This document shows positions 47,965 to 59,065 of a stretch of DNA of 64,000 nt, one piece after another. Position numbers and translations under genes: made by a program. This stretch comes from Serilophus lunatus. Its lineage: Eukaryota > Chordata > Aves > Passeriformes > Eurylaimidae. The notes beneath the pieces were generated by a model, which was not told the origin of the DNA, searched no databases, and saw only the letters and a program-made list of their open reading frames with translations. Every line of letters starts with the position of its first letter. The stretch's first letter is position 1. Location of the stretch: the NCBI GenBank assembly GCA_013399895.1, contig VXBA01001340.1, positions 124,001-188,000 of the forward strand, written 5' to 3'.

Positions 47965-49180
47965 AACAAATTATTAAGGCCAGATGGTGTTCACCCAAGA
48001 GATTTCAAGAACTGCTCATGTGAAATTGCCAAAGTATTGTCATAACCATCATGCAATATTCATTTGTACAATCCATCATTTAAATCAGCTTCACTGCTGG
48101 GAATTACAGCAAGGAATAGCATAATTCATTTATCATTAGATAAATGAACACCCACGATATACAAGAGAAGGGCCAACATAGATTTAGCAAGAGAAGTGGT
48201 AATAGACAAAAGTGCTAACTTTGAAGGAATTAGCTAGCACGCAAATACAAGATGATCTCACAGGTTTACAAAATGCCTTTGATCATGAAGCAGGACAGCA
48301 GTCACAAAAGCAGCAAGGTTCCAGAACAAAAGCTCTGAGAAACATGACTATCTTGAAATAGGAGGAAAGATCAATTTACTGATTAATATGTGCTTAATGA
48401 CACAAGGAGTATGAATGAAAAGCATCTTCAGTAACTCCAGGTAATTCCCAAAAAACTAAATTATGAAGAGCTACAAAAACCTCTCACAGTACTGAGCAAT
48501 TCAGCAACAAAATGGCAAGTGAAATTCAAGTGCCAAAGTAAGGCACATAACCAATATTTGCTTTGGCTATAGACAAGCAGTAATATATTCTAATTCTGTT
48601 ATTACCCTTTAGGGACCACAGTGTAGATCCATCTTCAAATGTTCCATTAAGAAAAGAAAAAAAAAAACACCCGAACAACTAAACAAAAACCTCACAAAAT
48701 CAAAGGTGTCACGGATGTTACCCAGTTTGATGGCTGTTCAAAGAACAACATGGAATATTAGGAAGAATTACAACTAAAAGAGAAAACTTCAGCAAGCAAT
48801 TATATATACATGCCACATGCTCCCAGCTTGAATAATGAAGGGAGCTCTGGTGTATTTAACACCACAAAAGCCTAAGACTAGAAATGGAGATAGAGGCAAC
48901 AAAATAATGGAAAAGCAAAGCCTTTTGTATTAGAGGATAATAAACCTTAACTGTTAAGTTTGAATGTGAGAGAGAAGACAAAAGTGTCATAAAAGTCTGT
49001 AAAATCATGAACTCTCTTGAAAGGTAAATAGAAAACACTTATCTAATTCTAATGAGACATGAGGTGTCAAACGAAATTTTAAAAAAAAAAAAAAAAAAGG
49101 AAAATTCGAAAAATAAAGAAAAATTATTTTTTCCAAAATAAAGAAATGTGCTGAGACATGTTGTAGCAAACATTAAAAGT
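47965..49180 (+). mobile_element. Ancient, long, heavily decayed CR1/L3-like LINE
   Basis: Several separated blocks follow the order of an old CR1 ORF2 and 3' region: GGCCAGATGGTGTTCACCCAAGAG (about 47979), AATCAGCTTCACTGCTGGGAATTACAG (about 48083-48110), AAAATGCCTTTGATCATGAAG, CAACAAAATGGCAAGTGAAATTCAA (48507-48531, a characteristic string), GAGAGAAGACAAAAGTGTCATAAAAGTCTGTAAAATCATGA (about 48967-49010) and AATGAGACATGAGGTGTCAAACGAAAT. The reading frame is destroyed. An 18-base A run (49081-49098) interrupts the far end. Divergence is far above that of the other CR1 copies here, indicating an insertion from deep in bird or reptile history. Confidence 0.7.
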
Positions 49181-50767
49181 CTAAAATAGGGCCCAAAACT
49201 TTTTAGGCAAGCCCGTTGAGTAAATTCAGTATCCAGCAGTGCTCAGGCATGACTTCAGGAAGCCTTATAAACTCAGGAAGAGCTAGATGGGTACACAATA
49301 AAAGCATACTTTGGACTGCCATGGTCATGCATATCTTCCTTACACAGGCCTGCCTGAATACCGTCACCTACAGAGTGACTATTTTAAGAATGCATCCTGC
49401 TCAATTTATTTTTTTCAATACTGTAGGCACAGATTACTTATTAAAAGATGATCCCATTTCAAGTTGAGAGAAGATACCTAGTACTTTGAAATACAAAAGG
49501 TACGTGAGATATGAAGTAATCTTGCTCTCCTCAGTGCTCAGCCTTACATGTCACTGCATGTCCACAGAGACAAGAACCCTCCAAAAAAAAAACTCTGTTA
49601 ATGACCATAAAGGTATTCACAGGTCTATAAAAGGGTATGTAAAAAGAGAAAAGTGAACAGACATGGTCCACGAACACACACAAGCTTTGATAAGTTTTTC
49701 TTGGGGTAAGGATAAAACTGGGATAAATGTTCTAAATGAATAGCAGAAACACTGTCATTCCTAGTCTGTTCCAAAAAAGCCCTTCAAGCATTGTTGAGGA
49801 GTGACTTAAGCTGATCATGTGTAGGAACACAGTGGACATTTGGCCAGGTCTCTTTCCATCCCTATTTCTTTGGATTTAATGGAGTGATGGCTAAGATACT
49901 GCACTTTTAAGATGTATTGTTCTCAACATGTCGAGTCCAATACCAAAAGAGGTGAATGAAGATTGATAGTACATCTGCACACGTAAGTATACACTCAAAC
50001 AATTGAGAGAAAGGGACAGGATTCCTATCTACAACATATACCAGCTTTTCCTTTCAGTCTACATTTACCATGGCTGTCCAGTTATGTTAACATTTTTCTC
50101 TAGAAGCAGTAAATGTAGAAGTTAATGCAAAGTCCTGTATTCTTCCCTTTACTATCTTTTAATATCAGGTAATTCATCAAATTTAATCTTCAGAAACAAT
50201 CCATAAATAGGAATTATGTTCTTTGTACTTGAGATTTGGGTTATTAATAGGTACATCAAAATGCTTTAAGGGAAAAATAAGTGATTTTTCTATTACATAT
50301 GCTGCAAATGAAATTAGAGAAATATTTTATACTAAGTCAAATTCTAGCCCCAGATTTTAGACAAATAAATCCATGACAGTGCTGTGAGTAATTAAACAAA
50401 CAATCAGCTTTAATAATAAATGATACTTTGATATAGATGTCTAGATTGGAGTTGTTCACTGAAGGTCTGTGATAATTAATGATCGTTGAACTCTGACCAT
50501 TTTAGAATAATGGAATTTTAAGAATTTTTCCTATTAAAGATACTCAACATAAGTGTATTTTTGAAAAGGTTTGCAAGGCTTGTTATTCTATTAAGTTGTG
50601 AAACACTGATAATTTCAGAAGGAGGGTCTAATATTGCTTGTAAAACTCAGTTCATTTCTGAGCTCTTCTGCCTTAGAAAGCTCTGGAGGGCACAGAAAGA
50701 ACATCACTCATCTACATACATTCAAAGGACAAAGTGGAGAAATAAAGAAGAAATTACTGCAACTTGA
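49181..50767. other. AT-rich sequence, no gene recognised
   Basis: Unique AT-rich sequence; short open frames at 49216-49467 and 50561-50767 (+) have no support. Confidence 0.5.
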
Positions 50768-51480
50768 GTCACAACAACCCCAGGCAGTGCAGAAGAGCGG
50801 CTGAAAAGAAGCCCAGCAGAAAAGGCCCTCAGGGTGCTGGCTGACAACAGCTGAACATGAGCCAGCACTGTGTCCAAGTGGCCAAAAGGACCATTGCCAT
50901 CCTGGCCTGTATCAAAAATAGTGTGGGCAGCAGGACCAGGGTAGTGATTGACCCCCTGTCCTTGGCACTGATAAAGCCAAATTTTGTGTCCACTTTGGTG
51001 CTTCTTCCTACAAGACGTGGGAGTGCTGGAGTGTGTCCAGAGAAGGGCACCAAAATCGGTGAGGGGTCTGGAGCACAAGTCTTGTGAGGAATAGCTAGTT
51101 GGAGCAGTTTAGCCTTGAGAAAAGAAGGCTCAGGGGGGGACCTTATTGCTCCCTACAACTACCTGGAAGGAGGTTATAGACAGGTGGGGGTTGGTCTCTT
51201 CTCCTAGACAACAAGCAATAGGAGCAGAGGAAATAGCTTCAAAGGGAGATTTAAATTGGACAGTAGAAAAAAATTTCTTTCATTGAAAGGTCTGCCAGTC
51301 ATTGAAACAGGCTGCTCAGGGAGGTAGTGGATTCACAACCCTGAAGGTATTTAAAAGGTGGGTAAATGTGGCACATGGGACACGGTTTAATGCCAAACAT
51401 AGCAGCACTGGTTTAGTGGTTGGACTCAGTGATCTTAAGGGTCTTTTCCAGCCTAAATGATTCTAAGATTCTGTCATTCT
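50768..51480 (+). mobile_element. CR1 LINE 3' end, about 710 bp
   Basis: Plus-strand CR1 with recognisable ORF2 C-terminal and 3'-UTR blocks: CACAACAACCCCAGGCAGTGCAG, AGAAAAGGCCCTCAGGGTGCTGGCTGACAACAGCTGAACATGAGCCAGCA, GTGTCCAGAGAAGGGCACC, GAGAAAAGAAGGCTCAGGG, and the end TGGACTCAGTGATCTTAAGGGTC...ATGATTCTAAGATTCTGTCATTCT. It is 5'-truncated and carries frameshifts and stops. Confidence 0.95.
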
Positions 51481-53825
51481 GGAGAACTTACTGCTAGTCA
51501 TTCTGGTTCGCAGAACACGGCAGAAGACACAGAAATTAACAGTACTCGGTTAATTGCTACTAAAGGCATAGATTTCACGCCTTTCCATGCCAGACCATAA
51601 TCTTATATCTCCCAAAATGCTTGAAGCTATATTAATACACAAAAAAACCATGATCTATGTGGAGACTAATTACTTAATAATCTTTTTGTATATGTTCTCA
51701 TGAACTGAGATGTTCACATCCTATTACCCTTTCAAGGATATTGCTCATGGTAGAGTGATTAAACACTGAAACAGAACCAGGGCAGCAGATACTCGTAAAA
51801 GATGTTCTTGTCACAGCACCATAAATACTATTCTGTAATATGACAGGGAAAATATGAAACAAAGTATAATAGCATTTGAATTGTTCATTTCCATACCACA
51901 TGAGAATTAAAGTTGAGAGTTATTGCAGACAATGCATAACTTTCTGCAAATAGGTGATTAACCATCAAGAGGTTCAATGATTATCCCGTTGCACTGCTTC
52001 CACCAGACACAAAGGCTTCTCAGACCTGAGCAAGACTATAAACTTGAGGCATCACCAGTGTCTTTGCCAGGTAAAGGCAGAGTTATGGCCCTAGTTTCAA
52101 AAGATATTTCAACACTGGTCAGATGCCATAATGTATTTTAAAATAATTTCCTTAACAGAATCAGCTAGTTTGGGAACAATCCACCAGACATCATTTATCT
52201 TTGCTGCACTGACAAATATCAAAGAATTAAATTCTTGCAGAAGGGAAAGAGAGAGAGGGAAAGAGGAAAGTATCATCATATCTTTTAAAACCCACAGCTG
52301 AAACTTAGTTGATAATTTCCTTCCTCAACAGAATGCTGAGAAAAATGACTTCTCTATAAAAACATCAGTATCAAACTATACATAAGAATAGTATTTCCCC
52401 TCATCCATTCATAAAGTTTGATATAAACACTGATACTGAGCATTGTCACTAGCTTTGGATACATTTTCAGTTTTTTCTCTTTTGTGGAGACACTACTCCA
52501 GCAGCCACCAAGTATTTTAGTTCATTTCAGCCATGGGTGTTAAGATAAAATTTCTATTTGATAAGCAGTTCAAGATTCCCAGTAATGTTACATCTATTGC
52601 CGTCTGAGGAGGAAATTACTGTTAAATATTTTCATTATGATAACAGACAGAGGTTCCAATCTGATCAAGATTTTGTAGAGTTACCAAGGGACTGGGCTCA
52701 CAATGCTTAAAGGACAAGTTGTGATAAGATGCAATAAATACATTGTAATGTGATGATTAAAATGGGTGACAGAACAGAGGCTTAACACTGGCAGCAATGA
52801 ACAGTATGCTTTATAAAAAATTCATCACCAGACAGAAAATCAAAAATAATGCACGGCTATGTAAAGAATTATCCTTTGATAGTTGAAAAAGGAGTAGGGC
52901 TTTGAATTGGTCAATGTTATTTCTACATCAGTGGTAGAAAGAAACAGTCAAGGGTATGTCACTGGTTGCAAGAGCAGTAACAAAGCACGAAGAGAAAGAA
53001 GCAGGCAGCACAAACAAGCTCCTCTTCCCCTGCTCTGCCTGTCCTGGCAGGCTACATACACTTGTTCATATGGCATTCATATGGGTGAGAGCACAATTCA
53101 ACAGCAGCTCCCAGGACTAACAGTCAGGGTGTTCAGAGGAATGGTTGGAGGTATGAGCAGTGCATGGGTGTGCCAAAAAGTCTCCAGAAGTCATCTGAAC
53201 ATTTTCACACCTCTGCTCTGATTTATATGCAAGCAGAGGCACTGGGGAATGGAAGACGGGCGGGGATCATTGTGGGAGTGGGGCTGTGGAGCTACAGTGG
53301 GGTGGCTGATCCAAAGCAGTTGCCCTCTCAGCTACACGAAAGAGCCCCTCTGAGACAGAACATCCATGGGCCCAGCATTTTACAAAGATATTAAAAATAG
53401 TAATGAACGTAAATGCTAAGAAATAAAGGTTTTTATCACAGTAGTTCTTGGGTGACAAGAGAAAAATCCGCTCCTTTTTGACTTTTCTTTGACAAATTCA
53501 AGAAACATGTCAGTAGAAAAAGGGACCAACAAGTACAAACTTGCAGCTTCATCAGGAATTATGATTTCCTGTGGCTGCATAAAAGTTGCCCTACTTATAG
53601 CTCTGTTACTGTCACCATTTCCCTTGATAAGTATGTATTCATTAAAGTACACAGAGAGAAATAGTAATATCAGCACACATATATAATACAAACACTTGTG
53701 CATGACACACTGGTAAATCAGGTTTATGCATGGAAAGATGAACTCAATCGTCATACGCACTAATGCAATCAAAAGAAAATGGTCACAAAACAGCTGTGCA
53801 AGCGTAAAACACAATTATTATCTAC
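51481..53825. other. AT-rich sequence, no gene recognised
   Basis: Unique sequence. A 32-base pure purine run lies at 52240-52271. A short block near 53053-53086 (+) lies between an excellent pyrimidine-rich acceptor (CTCTGCCTGTCCTGGCAG) and TGG|GTGAGA but is only 34 nt. A 132-codon minus-strand frame (53416-53814) has hydrophobic, membrane-like segments with no recognised family. Confidence 0.45.
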
Positions 53826-53884
53826 CTGAGCATACAATAAAGCTGTGCTCAAAGCAGCCAAATATTTAACACCAAGCTTTTTCT
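53826..53884 (-). CDS. Possible small internal exon, unidentified
   Basis: Minus strand: the acceptor GGTCCTCTTGTCTTTCAG is close to consensus and the donor is CTCAG|GTAGAT. The 59-nt block reads two bases, then 19 codons (KKLGVKYLAALSTALLYAQ) to phase 0. The splice signals are better than the length, since 19 open codons occur often by chance. No family recognised. Confidence 0.3.
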
Positions 53885-54332
53885 CTGAAAGACAAGAGGA
53901 CCAGATGTGCTGAAAGCCACAGGTCTTAAAAGTGCTTCTCTTTTATGATTGACATTGTTAATTTAATTTCACTGTTATATAGGTACATATTTGCACAAAG
54001 AACTTTTGAGGCAAAAAGGTTTCTAAGATGCCAAAGCACAATGCTGGAAGATGCTGACCTTAGCTGATGGGTTTCACAAGTTGTTTTTTTGTTTATTAAA
54101 TGCTAATTGTTATTTCCACTGATCACAAAGCAAGCCTCCTTTAGAAGGAGAGTTGTCTTTAATTCGTTTAGATCCCAAAGTGGAACCAAGCTGTTTTTCC
54201 TAGATGAGACATTCCCCTCCATCATGGTGCCCTGAGTCAGAGCACCAATCATTCTTTCTTTCAGCAGAGCTTTAGGGCTGTATGAGAAAGCAGCACATTC
54301 CAATACAGGATTTGTAGCGTGAAGTAGCTGGT
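53885..54332. other. AT-rich sequence, no gene recognised
   Basis: Unique AT-rich sequence immediately upstream of the solo LTR. Minus-strand frame 54103-54375 overlaps the LTR edge and is not supported. Confidence 0.5.
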
Positions 54333-54338
54333 GTTGAG
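54333..54338. repeat. Target-site duplication, left copy (GTTGAG)
   Basis: GTTGAG immediately precedes the TG terminus of the solo LTR and is repeated exactly at 54655-54660 after the CA terminus. Confidence 0.9.
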
Positions 54339-54403
54339 TGTGGCTTCCTGGGTCCCCCCAAAGACACAGAACCACACAGATGTAGTGTCAAAGGAGAAAT
54401 CCG

Positions 54404-54409
54404 TTTATT
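54404..54409 (-). promoter_or_regulatory. LTR polyadenylation signal
   Basis: TTTATT on the plus strand, AATAAA on the minus strand, about 20 bases downstream of the LTR TATA box in element orientation. This fits a short R region. Confidence 0.75.
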
Positions 54410-54423
54410 GTTTACAAGAATAC

Positions 54424-54433
54424 TTTTTTATAG
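54424..54433 (-). promoter_or_regulatory. LTR TATA box
   Basis: TATAAAAA-type sequence on the minus strand between the CCAAT element and the AATAAA, in the order expected of a retroviral LTR promoter. Present-day activity is unknown. Confidence 0.6.
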
Positions 54434-54654
54434 TCTACATATAGTTTATACTTTTCTAACCACTGAGAAGCAATTCTCATATCGCTTCTCTCTTGTCCAA
54501 TCAGACACTGCCGTGTTGTACAAGCATCGTCCTTACATGGCATGGTCAGTCCTTTCACTTTCAGTTCAGTTTCAGCTCCTTCTTCAGCTCTTGGGTCCTA
54601 GATTCCACCTGCCATCTGTGACTGACTAAAAACATTCACTGGCATTTCCCTACA

Positions 54655-54660
54655 GTTGAG
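54655..54660. repeat. Target-site duplication, right copy (GTTGAG)
   Basis: Exact match to 54333-54338, directly abutting the CA end of the LTR. Confidence 0.9.
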
Positions 54661-54678
54661 TACATGATATCCACAGTA

Positions 54679-54808
54679 TGCCTGAGCATGCCTGAGCATT
54701 CCAACTCTAGGCCATGAAATAAAAATCCTTTTACTATAAGTTCATCTTATACAAATACACTAGAGTTAAATTGCTTCCCAAATACACCAGCTTAAATTGC
54801 TTCCCAAG
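54679..54808. repeat. Small direct duplications beside the LTR
   Basis: ATGCCTGAGC is repeated in tandem at about 54679-54699 (period 10). TTAAATTGCTTCCCAA occurs at about 54766-54781 and again at about 54792-54807 (period 26). Confidence 0.75.
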
Positions 54809-57800
54809 TCTAAGGACAAGGGCATGTGTGCTTGGGAAGAGAGGGCAACAGCATGCAGATCAGAACTCCATGGGAAGCAATGTCATTTCCCAAGTTTGCA
54901 GTACACATCACCTCAATCTTCAGTCACCCTATTATTTAAGTTTATTCTAATTTGCACACGTTGTTCTCTATACAGTACAATCTATATGCCACCTGCTTTG
55001 TGACTATATAAGCAGTAAAAGACATGAGGACATATTCCTAGGCACAAGTTGTCGTTTCACACCAAGACAGCAAAAAGAAGCTTTTATCCTGCCAAATTTC
55101 ACCAGCCAAAACCCTATTCCAGGAGATTTCCTGCTAGCATACATCTGTCAGTGCCAAGCCTTGGTCTCAACTTTTTTCTACCCTGTACTGGGAGCAACAT
55201 GCTTGGAAAGAAGGAAGAACATATTGGTTCTCCTCTCTATGGCAGAAATTTGTTACAGAAGGTCCTACTCCAGTAACCTAGAGCTATTTGAAGAGTTAAA
55301 AGTTTCAACAAATTCCCACTGTGTAAAACCTGGCTCTTGCCAGAGAAAATCTGTACTTACAACACTATTCCCCATTCAAAATTGGTAATTTTAGCCATTG
55401 CAGATACTGGTTGAAGTGCTGCCGAAACACTTCCAACCTGAAATGCTTTCTCCTGTCCAGAGGTTTCAAAGAGAGGCAGGGAAATGTAGATTGGACACAG
55501 CTGTGAATTAAAATAAAGCAGATGAAATTTTGAGGACAAAATTAAATGCTTTGTCCTCTCCCATCCTTGGGATGCAGACTATCTCTCGCAGTACACAGAG
55601 TACAAAAGGAGTTAGCTTTCTTATTATATATAAAATTCCACCAAACATCTTGATAAACTGTGAAAAAATGCACAATTACTGTTACTTTAATGCCATCAAC
55701 AAGATGCTATTTTTGAGTGCATGTGTGATATGATGCAATTATATGCTATGCCGAATTTTAATACTGTAAGTTCTGCACAGATTGAAATGCCTTGGAGTTT
55801 GAGAAAGTAAAGACAGTATTTTCTGTGAAATGGCTCCGAGAATTTTGTGACTCATGTGGGACATCTTGGTTTTGGCATTTATATATAACTAGGTAGCTTT
55901 AGCTGTACCTTGGTATAAAGACTGACTGAGAGAGAGGGTATTGAAAAAGCCTAACTTTTCCCTAGTCCATCTGTATTGCAAGATAACTCAGAAATTACCA
56001 TGTGGAAAGTTATGATTAATAATCTGCTGAGGGCAGTGGTGCAGAAATGTTCTATATAATACAATTAACAGGACCCAGCCAGAGCAGCCCATAGACAAGT
56101 ACCTGTGGTCTTGTATTTTCATGCACTGTCCATGCAGTCTAGCACAAAACAGAGATGGATAACAAAGAAAAAACCTTCATTCGGAACACTTCTAGAACTG
56201 TTCTGTATGAAAACTTGGATATTATCTTTGTGGACCATGCTTTCCTGTCATCATCAGTGGCTATAAAGAAGGAAATGTGCATCCCATTGTGCAATTTCCA
56301 AATTCATACCTTGCAAGCAAAGCTACTGGTAGAAGTCTCGGACATTATTCGCCCTGACAAATTAAAACGTTACAAGCAAGATCAGTGTAATGAGAATCAG
56401 CTTGACAAGAAGATCTGACTATGAAGCTGTCCTCCACAGTACAGTGTAGTACAACAGAATAGCAGAGGACAGTACTCCTCAGTACTAGAACTCAGCAGGA
56501 AGAATAGGTATCCAACATGGTCACTATCACTGACTCACCACTGGAGAGTGTGACAATGAGCCAGGTGGCACAAAGTTACCAAATGAGTAATTTCCATACC
56601 ATTTCTGAGCAATTAGAGCCTATGCAGCATCCTGCCTCCCTAAGGCCACCATTATGGAGATACAGCATGAGTGAACCATACTAAGCCTGGAATCCAAATA
56701 TAGTTCATGCAAAAAACATAGAAACATGGTTATAATTGCTGAGTACAAAAATAAAGACAACCTGATTTATAAGCAAAGTCTGGTTAGCAGTTTTGTCATC
56801 CTTGTTTCCTCTACTATCTTTGGAAAATTCTTTTTTTTCTTTTATTGTTTATTTGGTGGTGTTTTGGGGGGTTTTGTGGAGGTTTGGGGGTTTTATTGTA
56901 ATTAAATCACCATTTACTGAGACATCAAAAGCAAAACAAAACAGAACTTGGGCAGAATTGTGTGAGAGAGAGGTATTACGTTTATGAATTGGCCAGGAAT
57001 AAAGCAGACTATCAAAAAAAAATTGAACAACTAGTTGAAGCAACAAAGCTTGAAGTAAAATCTATATAAAAACAATGAAAATACAGATCGTCATTTGCAT
57101 CAGTCAGATCATCACATGAAACACTAAATGTATGATAGAATCTGGACACTGTATTCCTTTTATACAGCACCATATTGCAGAGTCATTATTTAGTTACTCA
57201 AATACTTGTAATGCAGCTGGATTGCATTTTTAATTACAACCTTAGCTATGGAACATGCATGAAAGCTATGATTCCCAGAGCATCCCTTCCCTTCGATGTT
57301 GAGGGCTCAGAAATGCAGCATGCCTGCTCCAATAGCCCTGCTCTGGCCAGCAACTGAAGGAGGACTGGCTATGATACAGAACAGATGCCAAACTTTATTC
57401 AGCACTTGTATGAACACAAGAAATTTTAAGTCATGCACTGATAAAATCTAGGATAGCCACCTTACTTGTGCAAATGACGTTCCAAAGCAGACCCATACAT
57501 GTATATATACTGAATCATGGAGAAGACGGATGAGGAAAAATAAGTTTAAATAATGATTTAAATGAAAGCAAATTTAAAAAGTTGCACAGCAGTAGAGACT
57601 CTGAAAAAGGTGGACATGAAAAAGATTTGACACGAAACAGCCAAAGTAAGAATAGTCAGCTATAGGAAAGAAGAGAGTAATCTGCAGAAACCAGACTTTC
57701 AAAAATAAAGTTCCAGGAAGATCTTAAAGGATCCTGTCCCAGATTCTAAAAGAGTGCTTCAGACTGAGGATGGAATGAACAACCAGTACTTTCTAAAATG

Positions 57801-58052
57801 AGAAGTGCTGAACCTTTTGCAAGGAACACATCTGTTTGCTTTCCTCGCTGCGTGATCCTAAAGAGATGCCCCGTCAGCACGCTGTTTTCTAGATCCTCTT
57901 CTTGAGCTAGTTACGAGTTTGGAGAAGCAAGCAGTGGTCACAAGTTCTCAGCTCTACAAAAAGCGTTCAAAAAAGATAAATGAACAAAGGAAGTCCCTGC
58001 AGATTACTAGCTTGATGCTCATCAGTTGAACAACTATTTCCGGACAAGCTAC
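54809..58052. other. AT-rich sequence, no gene recognised
   Basis: Unique AT-rich DNA. An 87-codon plus-strand frame (56155-56418) begins at an ATG in a fair context and is charged and protein-like, but it is intronless-looking with no recognised family. A G/T-rich run lies at about 56855-56894. The purine-rich stretch 57540-57790 might be very old CR1, but I could not confirm it. Confidence 0.45.
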
Positions 58053-58282
58053 CTTGCATTTGGTGTAGTCTTCAGACTCAACTTCTCTTAGCCCACAATA
58101 AAACATAGTTAAACCAAATACAGTTGTCCTGTCCCGACTATCAGTTAAGCATGCATATTGCAGTTCACAGGTTATTGAAAACAGCTGCACCACAATAACC
58201 TCAGCCACAAGACGAGCCATCACTCTTGCTTGGGTATGTGTGGCCAGAGACAGCACCTTGTGTGTGTTCAACCTCAGAAAGC
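58053..58282 (-). CDS. Possible internal exon, unidentified
   Basis: A 230-nt minus-strand block from ATATTTCTAG (fair acceptor) to TGCAAG|GTAGCT (fair donor). It reads two bases plus 76 open codons, phase 0 at the end. The peptide includes SLATHTQARVMARLVAEV and later LTDSRDRTTVFGLTMF. It contains several CpGs (GCTCGTC, AGTCGGG) in a CpG-poor area. It ends in the same phase as the candidate at 53826-53884, but that block needs an incoming phase of one leftover base, so the two cannot splice directly. Not recognised. Confidence 0.28.
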
Positions 58283-58806
58283 CTAGAAATATCTAGTCAA
58301 GTTCAGTGGGATACACAAGCAGAAGCTGATCGACAACTCAGGTTGTTGTAACTGTTGCCTTCCTATTTGCTTGTTTTATCATTGACATGATAATGGGGAG
58401 TGTTCTGTAAAAGAAATATCAGGTAAGTTTTCCAATATGAGTTTTTATTTCTCTATCTTGCTTTGCTTTGTATCCTTACGCAAAACCGTATCTTTCGCAT
58501 TAGATGAAAAAAGTCATCTAAATGTAAACAAAGCATTCACTGCACCAAGTCTAAACAGATAAAGCTACATAGTATGTCATTATTTCAAACATTAGAAAAT
58601 AAATAAAAAACCTCATCTGCAAACCCAAATTAACACTCCAGTGACTTATGCATCACATCAATTTACACTTTGCCCCAACAGAATCCATAAATGCCTTTGC
58701 ACTTGTCAGTACCCATAGGCATTTTGCAAAATAGAGTCAGCATAGCAACATTATTTTGTTCATATTAGTTATAGCGAGATAGGGATTAGCCTCATGTCCC
58801 AAATGA
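58283..58806. other. AT-rich sequence, no gene recognised
   Basis: Unique sequence. An isolated perfect donor (ATCAG|GTAAGTTTT, exon side ending at 58424, +) has no open frame or acceptor that would define a coding exon. Confidence 0.5.
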
Positions 58807-59065
58807 CTAGTGACAGGACAGGAAGACATAGCCTCAGCCAGTGCCAAGGGAGGTTCAGGTTGGACGTAAGGAAGAATTTCTTCACAGAAAGAATTGTTAC
58901 TTATTGGTAGGGACTGCCAAGGGAGGTGGTGAAGTCATATTTCTGTAGGTTCAAGAAACAACTAGACATAGCACTTAGTGCTATGGTCCACTGGCAAGGT
59001 GGTTATCAGTTAAAGGTTGGACACAATGATCTGGATGTCTTTTGAACCTAAATGATTCTGTGATT
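58807..59065 (+). mobile_element. CR1 LINE 3' end
   Basis: CTAGTGACAGGACAGG...GGTTCAGGTTGGACGTAAGGAAGAATTTCTTCACAGAAAGA, GGACTGCCAAGGGAGGTGGTGAAGTCA, and the tail GGTTGGACACAATGATCTGGATGTC...AATGATTCTGTGATTG. A short, moderately diverged plus-strand copy, 5'-truncated. Confidence 0.93.

Larger units (their letters stand above)
54339..54654 (-). mobile_element. Solo LTR, ERVK-like endogenous retrovirus, 316 bp
   Basis: The block is bounded by TG...CA with near-matching terminal inverted repeats (element 5' end TGTAGGG, 3' end GCCACA) and an exact 6-bp target duplication GTTGAG on both sides. Read on the minus strand it has a CCAAT-box complement (ATTGG at about 54497-54501), a TATA box (CTATAAAAAA at about 54424-54433) and AATAAA (54404-54409), giving a U3-R-U5 order. 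A 6-bp duplication is typical of class II (ERVK/alpha-beta-like) elements. No internal viral genes are present, so it probably arose by recombination between the two LTRs of a provirus, which deleted the interior. The subfamily is not identified. Confidence 0.9.

Noticed and set aside
50722..51087. Three overlapping open frames of 74-118 codons
   Set aside because: They fall within or at the edge of the plus-strand CR1 and are decayed repeat sequence.
53053..53086. 34-nt block with excellent acceptor and donor
   Set aside because: Too short to support coding use; the larger frame around it ignores these sites.
58403..58430. Perfect CAG|GTAAGT splice donor
   Set aside because: No open frame or matching acceptor defines an exon; an isolated donor is common by chance, though a non-coding transcript cannot be excluded.
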